From: DTCV01 sp964641155
GTDB lineage: Archaea > Thermoproteota > Thermoprotei_A > Sulfolobales > NBVN01
Reading direction: 5' to 3'
Assembly: GCA_964641155.1 (NCBI GenBank)
Contig: CAZXJO010000010.1
Coordinates: 1-9,291 of the forward strand
Length of the DNA: 9,291 bases
Shown here: positions 7,101 through 9,291 of the stretch, in pieces
Position numbering within the stretch: the stretch's first letter is position 1
How the letters are laid out: every line of letters starts with the position of its first letter
The notes under the pieces: generated by a model
Told to the model about the DNA's origin: nothing
Database searches by the model: none
Seen by the model: the letters and a program-made list of their open reading frames with translations, nothing else
Made by a program: the position numbers and the translations under genes

Positions 7101-8207
7101 GTGTCATCGCTGAAGGCCCGCGCAGGCCCTAAGGAGGGTGGGGGGTTGCCTGAGTGGATGGTGAGTCCGTGTGTGAGGGAGGCGGCCCTCTACGAGAGGT
7201 TGGATGGTAGTGTTAGGTGTGGGACGTGTGAGCATTTCTGCGTGATCCCGCCGGGTGGGAGGGGGTTCTGCGGGACTAGGGTAAACGTTGGCGGGACTCT
7301 GTACACTCTTGAGTATGGTGATGTTGGCTCCTTCATTGCTGTGAACCCCATCGAGAAGAAGCCCCTATACCACTTCTACCCCGGAAGTTATGCCTTAACG
7401 GCTGGGAGTTGGTCCTGCAACTTCCTATGCCCTTGGTGCCAGAACTGGCACATGAGTAAGTCCTTACCGGACCCCGCGAGGTGTTGGTACGTTAGTCCTG
7501 AGGAATTCGTCGACATGGTTGAGAAGTACGGGTGTCAGGGGACGAGCATGTCCTTCAACGAGCCAACCCTCTTCCTCGAATACTCACTCGATGTTTTTAG
7601 GTTGGCGAGGAGTAGGGGGTACTACAACACGTTCGTCACGAACGGCTACATGAGCCTAGAAGCACTAAGGCTCCTGAGGGAGGGTGGGTTGGACGCAGCA
7701 AACATAGACGTAAAGGGTGATGGGGGCGTCGTGAGGAGGTTCTGCGGTGCTGACGTGGAGAAGGTCTGGAGGAACTCGGTGGAGGCGAAGAGGTTGGGTA
7801 TATGGGTGGAGATAACGACACTAGTAATCCCAGGACTGAACGACAGCGAGGAATGCCTCAGGGGAATAGCTAGGAGGATAGTTAAAGACCTAGGCGACGA
7901 AACGCCATGGCACGTAACCCAGTACTACCCAGCATACAGGGCCGTTGAGGTAGGACTCTATAATGGGAGAACACCAGTCCAGACCTTAGAGAGGACCTGG
8001 AAAATAGGTAAGGAGGAGGGGTTGAAGTACGTCTACGTAGGCAACGTACCGGGGCACAGATACGAAAACACATACTGCCCAAGATGCGGGGAACTACTAA
8101 TCAAGCGCTTCGGCTTCGAAGTTATCAAGTGCAGGATAACACCCCAAAAGAAGTGCCCAAAATGCGGTGAGGAAATCCCAATAATCGGACCCCTCCCAAC
8201 GCGGTAA
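7101..8207 (+). CDS. AmmeMemoRadiSam-type radical SAM protein (PflA-activase-like)
   Basis: This 368-residue protein is of the group formerly annotated as pyruvate formate-lyase activating enzyme homologues. An N-terminal Cys set (C40, C43, C47, C57 in VRCGTCEHFC and GRGFCGTR) precedes the radical SAM cluster CNFLCPWC (C106, C110, C113), followed by the family's QNW. SFNEPTLF (151-158) and NIDVKGD (201-207) are SAM-barrel strands. The C-terminus has two Cys pairs (CPRCG at 326-330, CPKCG at 352-356) like a zinc or iron-binding ribbon. In this family the enzyme is associated with Memo-like and AMMECR1-like proteins; the substrate is not established, and neither partner is in the window. The GTG at 7101 fits the TATA box; the TTG at 7146 (codon 16) has a much better ribosome site and sits closer to where the family usually begins. 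The first part uses G/T-ending codons, the part after about 7800 mainly C/A-ending ones. Confidence 0.87.
   Translation: MSSLKARAGPKEGGGLPEWMVSPCVREAALYERLDGSVRCGTCEHFCVIPPGGRGFCGTRVNVGGTLYTLEYGDVGSFIAVNPIEKKPLYHFYPGSYALTAGSWSCNFLCPWCQNWHMSKSLPDPARCWYVSPEEFVDMVEKYGCQGTSMSFNEPTLFLEYSLDVFRLARSRGYYNTFVTNGYMSLEALRLLREGGLDAANIDVKGDGGVVRRFCGADVEKVWRNSVEAKRLGIWVEITTLVIPGLNDSEECLRGIARRIVKDLGDETPWHVTQYYPAYRAVEVGLYNGRTPVQTLERTWKIGKEEGLKYVYVGNVPGHRYENTYCPRCGELLIKRFGFEVIKCRITPQKKCPKCGEEIPIIGPLPTR
7131..7137 (+). promoter_or_regulatory. Strong Shine-Dalgarno inside the radical SAM frame
   Basis: AAGGAGG ends eight bases before an in-frame TTG at 7146, an ideal spacing, while the GTG at 7101 has only GGGG directly before it. 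This supports either a true start at 7146, giving a 353-residue protein, or two alternative starts. Confidence 0.4.
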
Positions 8208-8241
8208 AAGACCCCATTCCACCGATTCGACAACCCCGCAC

Positions 8242-8276
8242 ACCTCATCTACCTGGCTGAAGCCCTTATGAGGTAG
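8242..8276 (+). ncRNA. Hairpin with alternative pairing in the 8208-8443 spacer
   Basis: ACCTCAT (8242-8248) is perfectly complementary to ATGAGGT (8268-8274). Within it, CTACCT (8249-8254) is complementary to AGGTAG (8271-8276), so the two outer stems compete for the same 3' arm. Both can enclose a small GGC-TGAA-GCC hairpin (8255-8264). It lies 34 bases after the radical SAM stop, with no T-run behind it, so it could be a 3' UTR element, a small RNA or chance. No family is recognised. The rest of the spacer is purine-rich without other clear signals apart from the TATA box. Confidence 0.25.
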
Positions 8277-8378
8277 CAGGTTTAAGTCTAGATGAACATC
8301 GCGGAAGTCCTGCACACTTACCTCGGAGGAACCTGAGAAAGGGAGTGGGAAGGAGTTGGGGGTGACACGTTCATGGGG

Positions 8379-8389
8379 TCTTTAAATTT
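8379..8389 (+). promoter_or_regulatory. TATA box of the family-2 glycosyltransferase gene
   Basis: TCTTTAAATTT is the most AT-rich patch of the spacer. Transcription about 26 bases downstream would start near 8410, leaving a leader of about 35 bases to the GTG at 8444 that contains the ribosome site GGGGGTGG (8431-8438). The predicted start coincides with an ATG-GAC-AGC-TAG mini-frame at 8409-8420. Confidence 0.45.
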
Positions 8390-8443
8390 GTATGATCAGC
8401 CATACGTAATGGACAGCTAGGCTAGGTTGCGGGGGTGGTGGCC

Positions 8444-9291
8444 GTGCACTGGAAGGTGCTGGCTCGAAGGATACTTGGACGTAGGGGGACGTTTCTAGTC
8501 AGGAATGTCGTATCTTCTCTTGCCTTTCACTGCGGGCTGATCCCTCCAGCAAATACCCTCGGGCGGGAGGACGGTATATCCGCGCTCACATGCACTTACA
8601 ATGAGGAGGATTGGGTGGAAGTCTCTCTACTGTCCCTGAAGGACCTTGCTGACGAGATCGTTGTGCTGGACTCGTCAACTGATAGGACCCCAGACCTTGT
8701 CGGGGGTCTTCGCAGAGATCACGGCATACCGGTGAGGATGTATAGAGTGCCCTTAGGGGATATGGTTTACACGAGGAACTTAGGGCTCTCAATGACTAAG
8801 TATAAGTGGGTACTGATCTGGGATGCTGACTTCGTGCTACGGGATGGGGCGGCATCCACGATAAGGGAGTTGTTGAGCTCCCTCGATGAGAGGAGATACT
8901 ACCTCATATACTGGCCTCACATATGCTTAGACGGTGATTTAAGGCATCAGGACCCTAAAAGCCCCCTCCACGCTGAGCACTGGCTCTTCACATGGAGTCC
9001 TAAACTACGCTATGAGAAAGTAGGTCATTTCGACAGCCTCATAGCCCCACTAACATATTACAGCGTCGTATATGTTGAGAAGCCACTGAGCTTCCATTTA
9101 AGGACCGTCAGAAACCCGAAGAGACTGCTTTACAGACATTATAGATGGCTCATGCGTGGGGAGGGACTTGAAGGCAAGATAAGCCTCGACGACTACGTGA
9201 AGGACAGGATACGCAGGGACTTCAGAACATCGGATATTGATGAGGCCGCAAAACTATACCTCCAAAAATACATCTCAAATCTTATCGAATA
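8444..9291 (+). CDS. Glycosyltransferase family 2, 5' part (runs off the window)
   Basis: 282 codons are visible and the frame is still open at the window end. The GT-A fold begins at about residue 45 with ALTCTYNEEDW (47-57), the nucleotide-binding start of family-2 glycosyltransferases, followed by IVVLDSSTDRT (73-83), TRNLGL and the metal/nucleotide-sugar motif WDADF with D127-A128-D129. The first 45 residues are basic (WKVLARRILGRRG) with no clear membrane span. Such enzymes transfer sugars to lipids, polysaccharide or protein at the cytoplasmic face; donor and acceptor cannot be told. The region after the DAD motif (YWPHICLDGD, HAEHWLFTW, HFDSL) resembles uncharacterised archaeal relatives rather than a named enzyme. 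GTG at 8444 is chosen for its ribosome site GGGGGTGG five bases upstream; in-frame GTGs at 8435 and 8438 are alternatives, and a stop at 8423 bounds the frame. Confidence 0.85.
   Translation, partial: MHWKVLARRILGRRGTFLVRNVVSSLAFHCGLIPPANTLGREDGISALTCTYNEEDWVEVSLLSLKDLADEIVVLDSSTDRTPDLVGGLRRDHGIPVRMYRVPLGDMVYTRNLGLSMTKYKWVLIWDADFVLRDGAASTIRELLSSLDERRYYLIYWPHICLDGDLRHQDPKSPLHAEHWLFTWSPKLRYEKVGHFDSLIAPLTYYSVVYVEKPLSFHLRTVRNPKRLLYRHYRWLMRGEGLEGKISLDDYVKDRIRRDFRTSDIDEAAKLYLQKYISNLIE

Noticed and set aside
8280..8289. GGTTTAAGTC, resembling a tRNA T-loop
   Set aside because: The invariant C of TTC is absent, the flanking five-base stem does not form, and no acceptor or anticodon arm can be drawn.
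8586..8792. Minus-strand 68-residue frame opposite the family-2 glycosyltransferase
   Set aside because: It is opposite the conserved catalytic core of a recognised gene; Cys/Arg/Pro-rich, no homology evident.
1..9291. CRISPR arrays, insertion sequences, rRNA, tRNA or C/D-box RNA
   Set aside because: No regularly spaced repeats, no transposase or terminal inverted repeats, no convincing RUGAUGA/CUGA pair and no tRNA cloverleaf were found on either strand by eye.

Overview
This window reads as chromosomal DNA from a hyperthermophilic or thermophilic archaeon, most likely of the Thermoproteota (Crenarchaeota). The support is TATA-box promoters rather than -35/-10 boxes, very short or absent leaders, frequent GTG and TTG starts, AGG as the main arginine codon, and gene types common in that group. 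A genus cannot be fixed from the sequence alone.

Layout. Positions 1-669 are a degraded or poorly coding left edge. It holds what looks like the front of a family-4 glycosyltransferase joined to a short tail (33-239, plus) and, converging on it, an unrecognised short reading frame that appears broken by a one-base deletion (250-566, minus). Positions 670-6924 are a single tight minus-strand operon transcribed right to left: E1 alpha, E1 beta, an AcoX/NAD-kinase-like protein, E2 with one lipoyl domain, a divergent dihydrolipoyl dehydrogenase (E3), and a short lipoate-protein ligase. Five of the six genes overlap or lie within 10 bases of the next; the only gap (40 bases, between E1 beta and acoX) has a T-run. 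Positions 6925-7100 form a divergent promoter region. Positions 7101-8207 (plus) encode an AmmeMemoRadiSam-type radical SAM protein. Positions 8208-8443 are a spacer with a clear hairpin and a TATA box, and 8444-9291 is the front of a family-2 glycosyltransferase cut by the window edge.

How the genes work together. E1 alpha/beta use thiamine diphosphate to cleave the substrate, E2 carries the acyl group on a lipoyl lysine to CoA, E3 reoxidises the lipoyl group, and LplA attaches lipoate to E2. The AcoX partner and the GHFEGDP signature in E1 alpha point to the acetoin-dehydrogenase branch of the family (acetoin + CoA + NAD+ to acetaldehyde + acetyl-CoA), although a 2-oxoacid substrate cannot be excluded. 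The operon is nearly self-sufficient for a lipoylated complex, but the ligase lacks its C-terminal accessory domain and no LplB is present in the window.

The points most worth a second look are the E3 with a substituted active-site lysine and degenerate NAD-binding glycines, AcoX of unknown role embedded in the operon, the truncated ligase, block-wise switches in synonymous codon choice inside and between genes, and the apparent frameshift in the small left-edge gene. I did not find a clearly new defence or mobile system.
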